Assembly (NCBI GenBank): GCA_009711805.1 | Contig: VEMX01000066.1 | Location: 1-58,460, forward strand | Length of the DNA: 58,460 nt | Direction of reading: 5' to 3' | From: Balneolaceae bacterium | GTDB lineage: Bacteria; Bacteroidota; Rhodothermia; Balneolales; Balneolaceae | In this document: positions 1 to 7,478 of the stretch, one piece after another | Numbering within the stretch: position 1 is the first letter of the stretch | How the letters are laid out: each line of letters opens with the position of its first letter | Translations under genes and position numbers: made by a program | The notes under the pieces: model-generated | What the model was told of the DNA's origin: nothing | The model's database searches: none | What the model saw: the letters and a program-made list of their open reading frames with translations, nothing else

Positions 1-111
1 CATTCCCGCAAGCAGCTCGTTGATCAACTTATGGGCTATATAAAAGAATACAACCAGAACGATGCCAAACCATTCAAGTGGACCTACGGAAAAGAATACA
101 TTACGAATTAA
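1..111 (+). CDS. IS630-family transposase, C-terminal fragment (cut by window edge)
   Basis: The reading frame is open from the first base and ends at a TAA at 109-111, giving 36 residues. The tail reads KPFKWTYGKEY, which resembles the usual end of IS630/Tc1-type DDE transposases (AKPFKWTYTGK-like), so this is probably the last part of a transposase whose body lies to the left. The sequence just downstream (about 112-126) ends in a TA dinucleotide, as expected for the right end of an IS630 element, which duplicates TA on insertion. The family call rests on a short tail only. Confidence 0.6.
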   Translation, partial: HSRKQLVDQLMGYIKEYNQNDAKPFKWTYGKEYITN

Positions 112-143
112 GTGGTAATGACACTAGGAGTCTGTCAGACTTA
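112..143. mobile_element. IS terminus region with CTAG-GAGTCTGTCAGACTT
   Basis: After the transposase stop the DNA reads through a candidate IS630 right end (TA at 125-126). It then enters GAGTCTGTCAGACTT preceded by CTAG. Nearly the same string, CTAG-GAGCCTGTCGGACTT, occurs at 58334-58352 at the left edge of an IS1182-type element. The stretch is therefore likely a terminal inverted repeat or remnant of a related insertion sequence. From about 150 to 322 no gene is visible. Confidence 0.4.
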
Positions 144-333
144 CCATAATCTATTGCGAACCATCCTGACTTGGTCCGATTTCGAACTCTTTTATACAGG
201 TAAACTAATCATTTTTCTTATATAGCTTTTGGGACTTGACTAATCTTGTTTTTTTTATATACATGTATATGTATTTAAATTTAATACTTTATTTATACTT
301 ATTAACTTAAAAAAATAAAATTATGTGGAAGTT

Positions 334-371
334 ATTAAACTTGTTTATTAAACTTGTTTATTGTTTTTTTT
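334..371 (+). repeat. 13-bp tandem duplication followed by an 8-T run at a gene start
   Basis: ATTAAACTTGTTT occurs twice back to back (334-346 and 347-359). It is followed by a G and eight T residues. Both are slippage-prone and both lie within the signal-peptide region of the following lipoprotein gene. The unit length of 13 and the homopolymer both change frame when gained or lost. Confidence 0.85.
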
Positions 372-948
372 GCTATTAGGGTGTAGTACTAATTCTGTGG
401 AAGCACCTGAAAGGGATACAACCAAAATTGAGTTAGAAACAATTGCTGATTTAGATTTAGTTGCTAACAATATAGAAAGTAATTTCAAAATTGAGCATTT
501 ACTAGATATGCATAATTCACAAGCTAAACTAAATCATGACAAACTTGAAAAATTGGAGGAGGTTTTAAAGCCACTTGTCCAAAAGGGAAATGATTATCGA
601 AAAAAAATAGTCGAGAACTCAACAGAGAATAATCAATATTTAAAAGATCTTGAAAATTTGTCAGATGAAGAGTTAGCAATGGTAGGCTTTCTATCATTAT
701 TTGAGAAGGAAATGGAGAACAAAAAGAGAATGAAGGTTGCAGGGAATATAGATGGAGGAAGGATTATGTCTTGTTTAAGTATTGCCACAGGTTATAGCTC
801 GATTAAAGCGGTGTTAGATGTAAGTGGTTTAATGAGTGCTCGAACATTAATAGCCGCTGTTAAGGCAATAGGAAAAAGATATTTGGGTTATATTGGAGTT
901 GCTATTTTGGTTTATAGTTTTGCAGATTGTATGGGTGCTTTTGAATAA
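361..948 (+). CDS. Putative lipoprotein with hydrophobic C-terminal peptide; toxin-precursor-like
   Basis: The visible frame opens with TTG at 361 and starts at a lipobox (LLLGC, Cys8), too short for a signal peptide. An ATG at 323 in another frame encodes MWKLLNLFIKLVYCFF, and adding one T to the 8-T run would join it perfectly to LLLGCSTN. The true gene is thus probably 323-948 with a frame break at the homopolymer. Residues 20-120 are charged and helical. After a GNIDGG motif near residue 130 comes about 65 residues that are Gly/Ala-rich and hydrophobic, with one Cys near each end. This layout (signal, helical pro-region, C-terminal hydrophobic peptide with two Cys, followed by a membrane-protein gene) recalls SdpC-type toxin precursors. 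No sequence homology is claimed. Confidence 0.6.
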   Translation: MFFLLLGCSTNSVEAPERDTTKIELETIADLDLVANNIESNFKIEHLLDMHNSQAKLNHDKLEKLEEVLKPLVQKGNDYRKKIVENSTENNQYLKDLENLSDEELAMVGFLSLFEKEMENKKRMKVAGNIDGGRIMSCLSIATGYSSIKAVLDVSGLMSARTLIAAVKAIGKRYLGYIGVAILVYSFADCMGAFE

Positions 949-997
949 ACCGACTGTAGTGAACTCACCGAAGAATCATAGTCTAAATAAGTTACTA

Positions 998-1462
998 ATG
1001 AAAAAGAAACTCATTTATATATTTTTTGAAATTCCTGTTTTTATGGCCGCGGGAGTAGGCCTGTTTCAAGTAGTACATCTATTATTTTCTCCAGATGGAA
1101 TGATGCCAATTTTCTTTATTTGGATCGGATTATTAGGTGGCTTGTTAATATGGAAATTAGAGCTGAATACAATTAAGAAAATCCCGATGTATGTAGAATT
1201 TAAGTATGTCAAGTTCTACATATATGTATCAACCTTTATTGCATATACATTGTCCATTGTAGGCATTCTTTCTTGTATAAGGTATATGCTGGGGTATAAT
1301 GTAGGTATTATAGAATTTGTACCGGAGCTTCTTTCGTGGAAGTTGTTAATCATTTTGTTGCCATATGCTGCGGCTTGGGATACTTCAGCAGAAGTACTGA
1401 TTAACGATGCAAAAGAACATGCAACGCAGAATGATTTAGCAGAAGGGAAAAATTACGCTTGA
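998..1462 (+). CDS. Four-TM membrane protein, candidate immunity partner
   Basis: The protein is 154 residues long when started at the ATG at 998 (MKKKLIYIFFEIPVF). An earlier in-frame opening at 893 overlaps the upstream gene and adds an unlikely leader. Four hydrophobic segments are visible, near residues 5-28, 36-52, 70-95 and 110-125, and the tail is charged. It starts 50 bases after the lipoprotein gene, on the same strand, so the two are probably co-transcribed. Small polytopic proteins next to peptide-toxin precursors are often immunity proteins. That role is inferred from position and shape only; I do not recognise the family. Confidence 0.55.
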   Translation: MKKKLIYIFFEIPVFMAAGVGLFQVVHLLFSPDGMMPIFFIWIGLLGGLLIWKLELNTIKKIPMYVEFKYVKFYIYVSTFIAYTLSIVGILSCIRYMLGYNVGIIEFVPELLSWKLLIILLPYAAAWDTSAEVLINDAKEHATQNDLAEGKNYA

Positions 1463-1562
1463 TTTATCAGTGTGTGTGTGGAGTTAATCCTTCAAGGCAG
1501 TAATCTACGCGACTTTGTTGGGCCAAAGGCGCTTATATTGTGATTCTGTTTAACGTTTATTT

Positions 1563-2078
1563 TCAAATACACTTAAAATGCTCAAAAGGCTGGTGGCAGT
1601 TATTGCAAAAATATTGCGACTTGCATGCGGTTGATCCAAACTGGCTTTGTAATTCGGTTTCCAAAGAGTCGCAGAAAGGGCAGGGGATAATCTTTGTACT
1701 TTTGAGGGAAGACAGGAAATCATCCTGGTTTTGATCGCTGGTTTTTTCGGGAGGAGCTATTCCGTAGTTCTTGAGCTTTGCTTTGGCTTCCTCGGTCATC
1801 CAGTCGGTAGTCCAGGTTTCGGAGAAATCGAGTTTAACGTCAAAATTTGAGACGCCCCGCTCTTCCAACTTTTCATTTACCAGCTTCTCTATGGCTGCCA
1901 TAGCCGGGCACCCTGAATATGTAGGAGTGATACGGACCTGTACATGATTCCCCTCAACCTGCACACTTCGGGCGATTCCCATTTCCACAATATTGAGCAC
2001 AGGGATTTCCGGGTCAGTAATCTCTTTCAGGTACTCCCAAATCTGCTCCTCACTATGCAATTGAACCACTGACATCAC
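1563..2078 (-). CDS. paaD: Phenylacetate-CoA oxygenase assembly subunit PaaD (PaaJ)
   Basis: PaaD is the MIP18/DUF59-type protein required for the 1,2-phenylacetyl-CoA epoxidase, probably for metal-centre assembly. Residues 10-100 match the DUF59 fold, with DPEIPVLNIVEMGI and TYSGCPAM, the latter holding the family Cys. The C-terminal third contains CPFC, CNNC and HFKC motifs, typical of the zinc-ribbon-like tail of PaaD. Length 171 fits the family. Start is ATG at 2078 or the next codon (2075). It is the last paa gene here; no paaE reductase follows before the unrelated genes at 1.5 kb. It is separated from paaC by a 140-bp simple repeat. Confidence 0.93.
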   Translation of the reverse strand: MMSVVQLHSEEQIWEYLKEITDPEIPVLNIVEMGIARSVQVEGNHVQVRITPTYSGCPAMAAIEKLVNEKLEERGVSNFDVKLDFSETWTTDWMTEEAKAKLKNYGIAPPEKTSDQNQDDFLSSLKSTKIIPCPFCDSLETELQSQFGSTACKSQYFCNNCHQPFEHFKCI

Positions 2079-2079
2079 T

Positions 2080-2220
2080 CAACTCAAAACTAAAAACTAA
2101 TAACTAAAAACTGATAATTAATAACTAAACACTCAAAACTCACTCACCACTAAACACTACTAACTAAAAACTCAAAACTAATAACTATAAACTCATCACT
2201 AAAAACTAAAAACTAAAAAA
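2080..2220. repeat. Degenerate A/T/C simple-sequence repeat inside the paa operon
   Basis: The whole spacer between paaC and paaD consists of imperfect copies of ACTAAAA and AACTAATA-type 7-8-mers. On the plus strand C is the only non-A/T base apart from a single G. No other paa junction carries such a spacer. It resembles the simple-sequence arrays that border small cassettes in this genome (compare 48687-48750), so it may be the scar of an excised insert. It could also affect mRNA processing between the two genes. Confidence 0.85.
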
Positions 2221-2221
2221 A

Positions 2222-3007
2222 TCACTTCCACTCCGCATCAGGATAACTCCTCCGCATAAACTGCATTTGGGCCAGCAGATGTCCCAGGTACTCGGTATGA
2301 ACCCCGTTTCTGCTTCCGGTCATCATGAATTGATCCCAGTCGGGAACCGTAAGTGTGGCTTCATTTAAGGTGTCCTCCACCAGTTTTTTCCACTCATCAC
2401 GGAATAAAGAAAGATCTGCTCCATTACCATTTTTAATCATTATTTCATCTACCTCATCCATGTAGAACATCTCGCCGGTATACATCCATAAGTCATCAAA
2501 CGACTGCTGAATGCGATCATGGCTTTCTTCTGTTCCATCACCGAGGCGCAGCACCCATTCCCGGGTATGCCGCAGGTGATACTTGATTTCTTTGAGATGT
2601 TTGTTAATCATACCTCTGAACTGTTCATCAGCCGCCTCTTTTAGCTGCTCATATAAAAAGTAACTGAACGAGCTGAAAAGGAATTGCCGGGCAATGGTAA
2701 AGCCAAAATCTCCCTTGGGAAGTTCGCAGAGTTGGAGATTGGTAAAGTCGCGGTCGTTCCGGAAAAAGGCATAGTGATCTTCATCATGGCCTTCATTTTC
2801 AACTTCCGCAACGTATTTGTATAATGCTGTTGCATGGCCAATGGTATCCAGTGCAATATTGGCCATGGCCAGGTCTTCTTCCAACTCAGGGGCATGTCCA
2901 CACCATTCTGAAAGACGCTGTCCAAGAATAAGGCGATCATCAGCCAGCCTCAGCAGGTAAGTAATGAATGCCTGTTTTTCAGTAAGTTCTTTTGTTGGGA
3001 TACTCAT
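2222..3007 (-). CDS. paaC: Phenylacetate-CoA oxygenase structural subunit PaaC
   Basis: PaaC is the non-catalytic ferritin-like partner of PaaA in the epoxidase (PaaAC core). The 261-residue protein has the conserved LADDRLILGQRLSEWCGHAP and LEEDLAMANIALDTIGHA stretches of the PaaC family, and RHTREWVLRLGDGTEESH near residue 130. Length is normal for PaaC. It follows paaB after a 76-base gap. The order paaA-paaB-paaC-paaD on one strand is the standard operon order. Confidence 0.95.
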   Translation of the reverse strand: MSIPTKELTEKQAFITYLLRLADDRLILGQRLSEWCGHAPELEEDLAMANIALDTIGHATALYKYVAEVENEGHDEDHYAFFRNDRDFTNLQLCELPKGDFGFTIARQFLFSSFSYFLYEQLKEAADEQFRGMINKHLKEIKYHLRHTREWVLRLGDGTEESHDRIQQSFDDLWMYTGEMFYMDEVDEIMIKNGNGADLSLFRDEWKKLVEDTLNEATLTVPDWDQFMMTGSRNGVHTEYLGHLLAQMQFMRRSYPDAEWK

Positions 3008-3083
3008 AGTTGATCAATAGATTAATTGTTACCTGTGTATTGGTCATCACAGTGAACCAATAACTAATAACCATTCAATAAAG

Positions 3084-3389
3084 TTAAGATCTCTTTTTTA
3101 CAGCCCGTGGCACACTATAAAATTGGGGGTGCCGGTATGGTTTGTCATTTGCCGGGTCGAAAAAAGGTCCCATATCTTCAGGGGTTGATGAGGTAATGTG
3201 CTTGGATTCAACCACCCAAATATTTACACCTTCGTTACGGCGTGCATAGACATCTCTGGCATTTTGAAGCGCCATTTCTGCGTCTACTGCATGTACACTG
3301 CCCGCATGCTGGTGGGGCTTGCCCGATTTTGGTTGAGTAAAAACCTCCCAAAGAGGCCATTCGTTCTTATTTGAGCTATTTTCTGACAT
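3084..3389 (-). CDS. paaB: Phenylacetate-CoA oxygenase subunit PaaB
   Basis: PaaB is the small bridging subunit of the phenylacetyl-CoA epoxidase. The 101-residue protein shows the family core WPLWEVFTQPKSGKPHQHAG, then DAEMALQNARDVYARR and NIWVVES, and ends at a PaaB-like FFDPANDKPYRHPQFY segment. Length matches characterised PaaB proteins. It lies between paaA (88-base gap) and paaC. Confidence 0.95.
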   Translation of the reverse strand: MSENSSNKNEWPLWEVFTQPKSGKPHQHAGSVHAVDAEMALQNARDVYARRNEGVNIWVVESKHITSSTPEDMGPFFDPANDKPYRHPQFYSVPRAVKKRS

Positions 3390-3477
3390 TAATATGAATC
3401 GAATTAGTAATTAGAGAAATTTCACCGGGAGATATCCCCAAAGGGGTTCTGTTTTCATCCCCTTGTCCTGTAAACTG

Positions 3478-4422
3478 CTACGAAGCCTTTTCTTCGCCTA
3501 ATTTCTTTTTGCGGGCACATTCAGTTGCCGCTTCCCGAACCCAGGCGCCATCTTCATAAGCTTTTTTGCGGGTCTTGATGCGTTCCTTATTCATGATGCC
3601 GTTGCCCTTTATCACATTCCAGAACTCATCCCAAGGGAGTTCGCCGAAATCCCAGTGACCTGTTTCTTCATTATATTTCAGATCGGGATCGGGGATTTCA
3701 AGCCCAATGGCTTTGGCTTCCATTACCGTCCGGTCTACAAAATGCTGGCGTAGTTCATCATTTGTTTTCAGTTTAACCTGCCATTTGATGAGTTCAGCGC
3801 TATTTGGAGAGTCCGAGTCGTGCGGCCCAAACATCATGAGGCTGGGCCACCACCAGCGATTTACAGAATCCTGAGCCATTTTTTGTTGCTCTTCAGTTCC
3901 ATTTGCCATCCGGGCAATCATTTCATAACCCTGCTTTTTATGGAAGCTTTCTTCCTTGCAGATGCGAACCATAGACCGGGAGTAAGGGCCATAAGAGGAA
4001 CGAGCCAGCATAGTCTGATTTACAATAGCAGCTCCATCTACCAACCAGCCTATTGCACAGATGTCGGCATAGGTTAGAGTGGGGTAGTTGAAAATACTGG
4101 AGTATTTGGCATCGCCGTAGATGTATTGTTCTACCATTTCCTTTCGGCTGATACCCAGTGTTTCGGCTGCACTGTAAATATAGAGGCCATGTCCTGCCTC
4201 ATCCTGAACTTTGGCCAGTAATACCAGTTTTCGCTTTAGGGAAGGAGCTCGTTCAATCCAGTTGCCTTCGGGCAGCATACCTACCACTTCAGAATGGGCG
4301 TGCTGGCTCATCATCCGGATAAGCTGCTTGCGATATCGCTCCGGCATCCAGTCTTTAGGTTCAATTTTTTCGCCTGCGTCAATGCGTTGCTGAAATTCTT
4401 CAGCTCTTTTTTCTGTGTCCAT
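3478..4422 (-). CDS. paaA: 1,2-phenylacetyl-CoA epoxidase catalytic subunit PaaA
   Basis: PaaA is the diiron subunit that epoxidises phenylacetyl-CoA in the aerobic phenylacetate pathway. The carboxylate/His ligands expected for the diiron site are present: Glu45, Glu75 with His78 in the QDEAGH motif, and Glu158 with His161 in [27 protein letters not shown] is also typical. Length 314 is normal. It is the first gene of the paa operon. The 157-base gap upstream (4423-4579) is the likely promoter region, but I see no recognisable regulator site. No paaK, paaG, paaZ or regulator genes lie in the window. Confidence 0.96.
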   Translation of the reverse strand: MDTEKRAEEFQQRIDAGEKIEPKDWMPERYRKQLIRMMSQHAHSEVVGMLPEGNWIERAPSLKRKLVLLAKVQDEAGHGLYIYSAAETLGISRKEMVEQYIYGDAKYSSIFNYPTLTYADICAIGWLVDGAAIVNQTMLARSSYGPYSRSMVRICKEESFHKKQGYEMIARMANGTEEQQKMAQDSVNRWWWPSLMMFGPHDSDSPNSAELIKWQVKLKTNDELRQHFVDRTVMEAKAIGLEIPDPDLKYNEETGHWDFGELPWDEFWNVIKGNGIMNKERIKTRKKAYEDGAWVREAATECARKKKLGEEKAS

Positions 4423-4579
4423 TGTAAGCGCTTTTTTGGTTCGCTAAGGTAACATCTCAATGATTGTAATCATTCGAAAGATAGGATAAATGAAGCACAA
4501 AATCTGAGCTGGATTTTCGGCTGAAGATATTTTGATAATACACCATTTAGCGTAAGCGCCTTCTCAAAACATGCTTAGA

Positions 4580-4867
4580 TTAATTCAAACAAAACGAATG
4601 ATGATGGTGATGTCCAAATATTAAATCAGAGGCATAGGGTTCGGCCCAGGCTACCCCGGTTGCCAGCAGTAAGACAATGATGAGTGCTCCCTTCCGGATT
4701 TTGGTATGGTCTGATTTTCGGAGTTGATAAGCCAGGGCAATTAATCCTAATACCAGTGCCAGTTTAAAAAATCGAGCTCCCCATCCAATATGAAAGCTAT
4801 ATCCTCCTATAAATCCAAAAAAAATGAGTGCGGCTAAGAAAAGCAGAAAGTTGTTCGAAATTTTCAT
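4580..4867 (-). CDS. Small three-TM membrane protein with a His-rich C-terminus
   Basis: Starting at the ATG at 4867 gives 95 residues, MKISNNFLLFLAALIF...; the frame also opens at 4915. Three hydrophobic segments are visible (about 5-25, 30-48 and 60-75). The C-terminus contains five consecutive histidines followed by SFCLN. The His cluster is genomic, since it lies before the natural stop with flanking context typical of this DNA, and may bind metal. It is the last gene of the 7.9-4.6 kb minus-strand cassette. Family not recognised. Confidence 0.55.
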   Translation of the reverse strand: MKISNNFLLFLAALIFFGFIGGYSFHIGWGARFFKLALVLGLIALAYQLRKSDHTKIRKGALIIVLLLATGVAWAEPYASDLIFGHHHHHSFCLN

Positions 4868-4930
4868 GATATCCTCCCGGGTTGGTTCGGAGTTGTTCAC
4901 GAGTGCGGCTTTCATTTTGTTTCGGTAGCC

Positions 4931-5431
4931 CTACAACGAAGCTTCCAAATCATCCAGGTATTGATGGATGGTGTCGTCATAACCAAATACAAAACGTGCA
5001 AAAAACCGGAATATGGGGCTGTATATCTCTCCATTCTCAGTAATGGTAACCTGGGTACGGCTCATATCCAGGGAGTCGAGGCTGATGGACCATTCGCCAC
5101 CGAAAGGGAGATTCTTATCTACTATGCGAGATACGAATAAAGTGTCTTTGATCTGCCGGGCTTCCCGGAATGTTATAGGGTGATTGTTTGAATAGGATTC
5201 TTTCCAGTGTAAGGGGACCGTAGAATCTGAGTAAACTTCGACTGAATTTACTGTTGATCTCCAGGCTGGAAAAGCTGATGGTGTAGATATTCTTTCCCAT
5301 GCTTTATTCCGGGGCGCTTCAATTTCACGGCTTACAGTGACGCTATGGTTCTCCGGAAGCATATATCCCGTCAGATACACTCCTCCTGCCAGCAAGACAA
5401 GACAACCAATTATTATTCCAACATATTTCAT
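4931..5431 (-). CDS. SRPBCC-family (START-like) membrane-anchored protein
   Basis: The chosen ATG at 5431 gives MKYVGIIIGCLVLLAGGVYL, a clear N-terminal membrane anchor; the frame extends upstream to 5476 without better features. After the anchor, SVTVSREIEAPRNKAWERISTPSAFPAWRS is the classic first strand and helix of polyketide-cyclase/SRPBCC ligand-binding proteins. The C-terminal helix carries FGYDDTIHQYLDDLEASL. Length about 166. The substrate cannot be inferred. It sits between a VOC gene (83-base gap) and the small His-rich membrane gene (15-base gap). Confidence 0.8.
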   Translation of the reverse strand: MKYVGIIIGCLVLLAGGVYLTGYMLPENHSVTVSREIEAPRNKAWERISTPSAFPAWRSTVNSVEVYSDSTVPLHWKESYSNNHPITFREARQIKDTLFVSRIVDKNLPFGGEWSISLDSLDMSRTQVTITENGEIYSPIFRFFARFVFGYDDTIHQYLDDLEASL

Positions 5432-5514
5432 AGCAGTTAAAATAGTGTATTGATGGAAACTAATAATTTTTCGCAATCAGGCAACTTTATTTTCCATGTT
5501 ACCCTTACTTTTAC

Positions 5515-5937
5515 TTAAGAACTCAGGTTAGTATCTCCTTTAATCTTGTCATACTCCTCATCATTCGGTTCCCAGAGCTCAATTTTGTAACCGTTCGGGT
5601 CCATAATCCAGCCGAATTTTCCGTATTCATGTACTTCCATTTTGCCCACAATCTCCACGCCCTCTTGTTCGAGAACATCAAGCAGCTCTTCCAGGTTTTC
5701 TACCCGGTAGTTAATCATGGCGTCTTTAGTACTGGGATTGGTGTATTCGGTGGATTCATCAAAAATGCTCCAGGCTGTAAAACCCTTTTTGGATTCATCC
5801 TCCGCATGCCGCCATTCAAACGTACCACCCCATTTACCACTTTGTATCCCCAGGTGCTTTTGATACCATTCCCGGCTTTCGTCAGGGTTTTCTGCCTTTA
5901 AAAAAATTCCGCCAATTCCTGTTACTCTTTTCTTCAT
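5515..5937 (-). CDS. VOC-superfamily (glyoxalase/bleomycin-resistance-like) protein
   Basis: Starting at ATG 5937 gives MKKRVTGIGGIFLKAENPDE, with an in-frame alternative at 5949 that overlaps the upstream gene. The single VOC domain shows REWYQKHLGI near residue 25 and the closing GWIMDPNGYKIELWEPND strand, with Glu in the metal-ligand position. Length 140 is usual. It starts 8 bases after the preceding VOC gene, so co-translation is likely. Substrate is unknown; members include glyoxalase I, dioxygenases and antibiotic-binding proteins. Confidence 0.85.
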   Translation of the reverse strand: MKKRVTGIGGIFLKAENPDESREWYQKHLGIQSGKWGGTFEWRHAEDESKKGFTAWSIFDESTEYTNPSTKDAMINYRVENLEELLDVLEQEGVEIVGKMEVHEYGKFGWIMDPNGYKIELWEPNDEEYDKIKGDTNLSS

Positions 5938-5945
5938 GATATTCC

Positions 5946-6296
5946 TCATTCATTATGTTGATCAAATAAAATCTGGTTCCCATCCGGATCTGCTATGCAA
6001 AAATGACAAGAACCACTTTTATCATGAATAGATTCAGATTTCATCAGAAAGTCAACTCCTTGTTTTTTCAGGCTGTGGTATATACTCCGGGCATCAGTGG
6101 GATTAAAGGTGATGATGTTTTCCTTGAACATATCCTGGAATAGTCCAATATGGGATTGTCCCCTTTTCATGATGATCCAATTGTTTTGGATAGGGCCGGT
6201 ACCTTCCACCGTTTCAAAGCCCAGCTTTTCGTAGAAAGCTTTGGAGGTTTTTATGTCTTTTACCGCCAGGGATAAGGAGTGATTTTTAAGGTTCAT
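5946..6296 (-). CDS. VOC-superfamily protein, second copy
   Basis: The frame is open from 6380, but the domain begins at MNLKNHSLSLAVKDIKTSKAFYEKLGF, so the ATG at 6296 is preferred; the longer form would overlap the DUF1801 gene. The single VOC domain ends with CIADPDGNQILFDQHNE, matching the family's final strand. Length 116. It differs clearly from the following VOC gene, so the two are not a recent duplication. Confidence 0.85.
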   Translation of the reverse strand: MNLKNHSLSLAVKDIKTSKAFYEKLGFETVEGTGPIQNNWIIMKRGQSHIGLFQDMFKENIITFNPTDARSIYHSLKKQGVDFLMKSESIHDKSGSCHFCIADPDGNQILFDQHNE

Positions 6297-6339
6297 GCAT
6301 TCATGCAATAGAGATTTGATGTTTAGGATTTCCCAAGTA

Positions 6340-6795
6340 TTACCTCTTGATGTTTTTTTCATAAAGTGCAATCCATTCATCCACGCTCATTTTTCCCAAC
6401 AGCTCTCCGATTAAGTCAAATGGAATGGCCTCAGGTTTTTTGAAACGGATACAGCTTTTGCCCATATCAGGCTTACGGCCCATTCGGTTTTTGTATGCTG
6501 AAATAAACCATTTTTTGAGCTTTTCATCTGCATAGATACCACTGTGGTATAATGCGATATAATTCTTTTGGGAAGCCATATTCAAAAAATGGAGTGGTAA
6601 GTCGGGATTACAATGATAACCATCCGGGTAAATGGAATGGGGAACCACATATCCAATCATATTATAGATCATCATCTCAGAGAATCCTTTTGGCAAGTGT
6701 TTCAGAATAACACTGCGCAGCTTTTTCATAGGCTCTAGTCGTTCTTTTGGAACCTTCGATAAATACTCTTCGGGACTGGATGCTTCTATTTTCAT
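6340..6795 (-). CDS. DUF1801-domain protein (YdhG/YjbR-like)
   Basis: Residues 1-60 read SPEEYLSKVPKERLEPMKKL then LPKGFSEMMIYNMIGYVVP, the hallmark of DUF1801 (the family usually begins with a 'YL..L...R...L..LR' helix and an E.m.Y.mp.f strand). KSCIRFKKPEAIPFDLIGEL near the C-terminus is also typical. Length 151. It starts 2 bases after the DUF4199 stop, so the two are co-translated. The biochemical function of DUF1801 is unsettled. Confidence 0.85.
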   Translation of the reverse strand: MKIEASSPEEYLSKVPKERLEPMKKLRSVILKHLPKGFSEMMIYNMIGYVVPHSIYPDGYHCNPDLPLHFLNMASQKNYIALYHSGIYADEKLKKWFISAYKNRMGRKPDMGKSCIRFKKPEAIPFDLIGELLGKMSVDEWIALYEKNIKR

Positions 6796-6797
6796 GA

Positions 6798-7364
6798 TTA
6801 ATCTGTTTGGAGATGTTGAGAAGTAGTATCTTCATCAGAAGCAGGGAGTACCGTACTGTTCTTCAATAAAAGCGCGCTTATCAATGAAATAATAATACCC
6901 ACCGGAAGTATTTCGGACAGGGTGATCAACATTCGCAAAAAAGTGTTGCTGTACATTTTTTTGTAGTACTCCATCTTTTCGCTGGCTTCGGCCAATTCTT
7001 TTGCAGTAGCTCCTTCTGCTCTCAGGGTCTCCATGTATGAGGCTTGGTATGTATCAATAAATCCTTCTCCGCTGGTTTGCATATATATTTCCCACACTCC
7101 TACATAAATAACACTTGCTACTAAGGCTATATACAGGCCTGTCAGAAATGCCTTTCCAAATTTTATGATCCCGCCAAGGTGTTTATCTCTGTATTGTTTG
7201 ATGCCTACAAAAATTATGGACAAAGCAATAATCATAATCAGGTAGCCCACCCATTCGGCGTTGGCGTGCATAAGATCATCACCGGCAATGGTGGTAAGCA
7301 GGTACGCTATAACAGTATTAATGGCACCGGCCAGAACCCCATAAGTAAAGACAATCTTTTTCAT
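6798..7364 (-). CDS. DUF4199-family membrane protein
   Basis: The 188-residue protein begins MKKIVFTYGVLAGAINTVIA and shows four hydrophobic segments near 5-25, 38-55, 70-92 and 150-172. IIALSIIFVGIKQYRDKHLGG and GFIKFGKAF-like sequence (GGIIKFGKAFLTGLYIALVAS) define DUF4199, common in Bacteroidota. Between TM3 and TM4 lies a charged helical loop. It follows a membrane-anchored LuxR-type regulator gene, an association that suggests regulation or signalling. Function unknown. Confidence 0.85.
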   Translation of the reverse strand: MKKIVFTYGVLAGAINTVIAYLLTTIAGDDLMHANAEWVGYLIMIIALSIIFVGIKQYRDKHLGGIIKFGKAFLTGLYIALVASVIYVGVWEIYMQTSGEGFIDTYQASYMETLRAEGATAKELAEASEKMEYYKKMYSNTFLRMLITLSEILPVGIIISLISALLLKNSTVLPASDEDTTSQHLQTD

Positions 7365-7478
7365 AGTTGTTGGCTTTTGTTAGTCGAACGGTTCCAATTA
7401 ACAAATAAACAGGCATGAATGCCTCACCCGAAAGTATGATTTTCGGGAAATACAGCTAAAGGATGAGGCTAAAAGCGA

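Noticed and set aside
1540-1734. Plus-strand frame overlapping paaD
   Set aside because: It is a shadow of the minus-strand paaD gene and has no features of its own.
4580-4620. Five consecutive His codons as a possible cloning tag
   Set aside because: They sit inside a natural frame with no vector sequence around them and genomic context continues.
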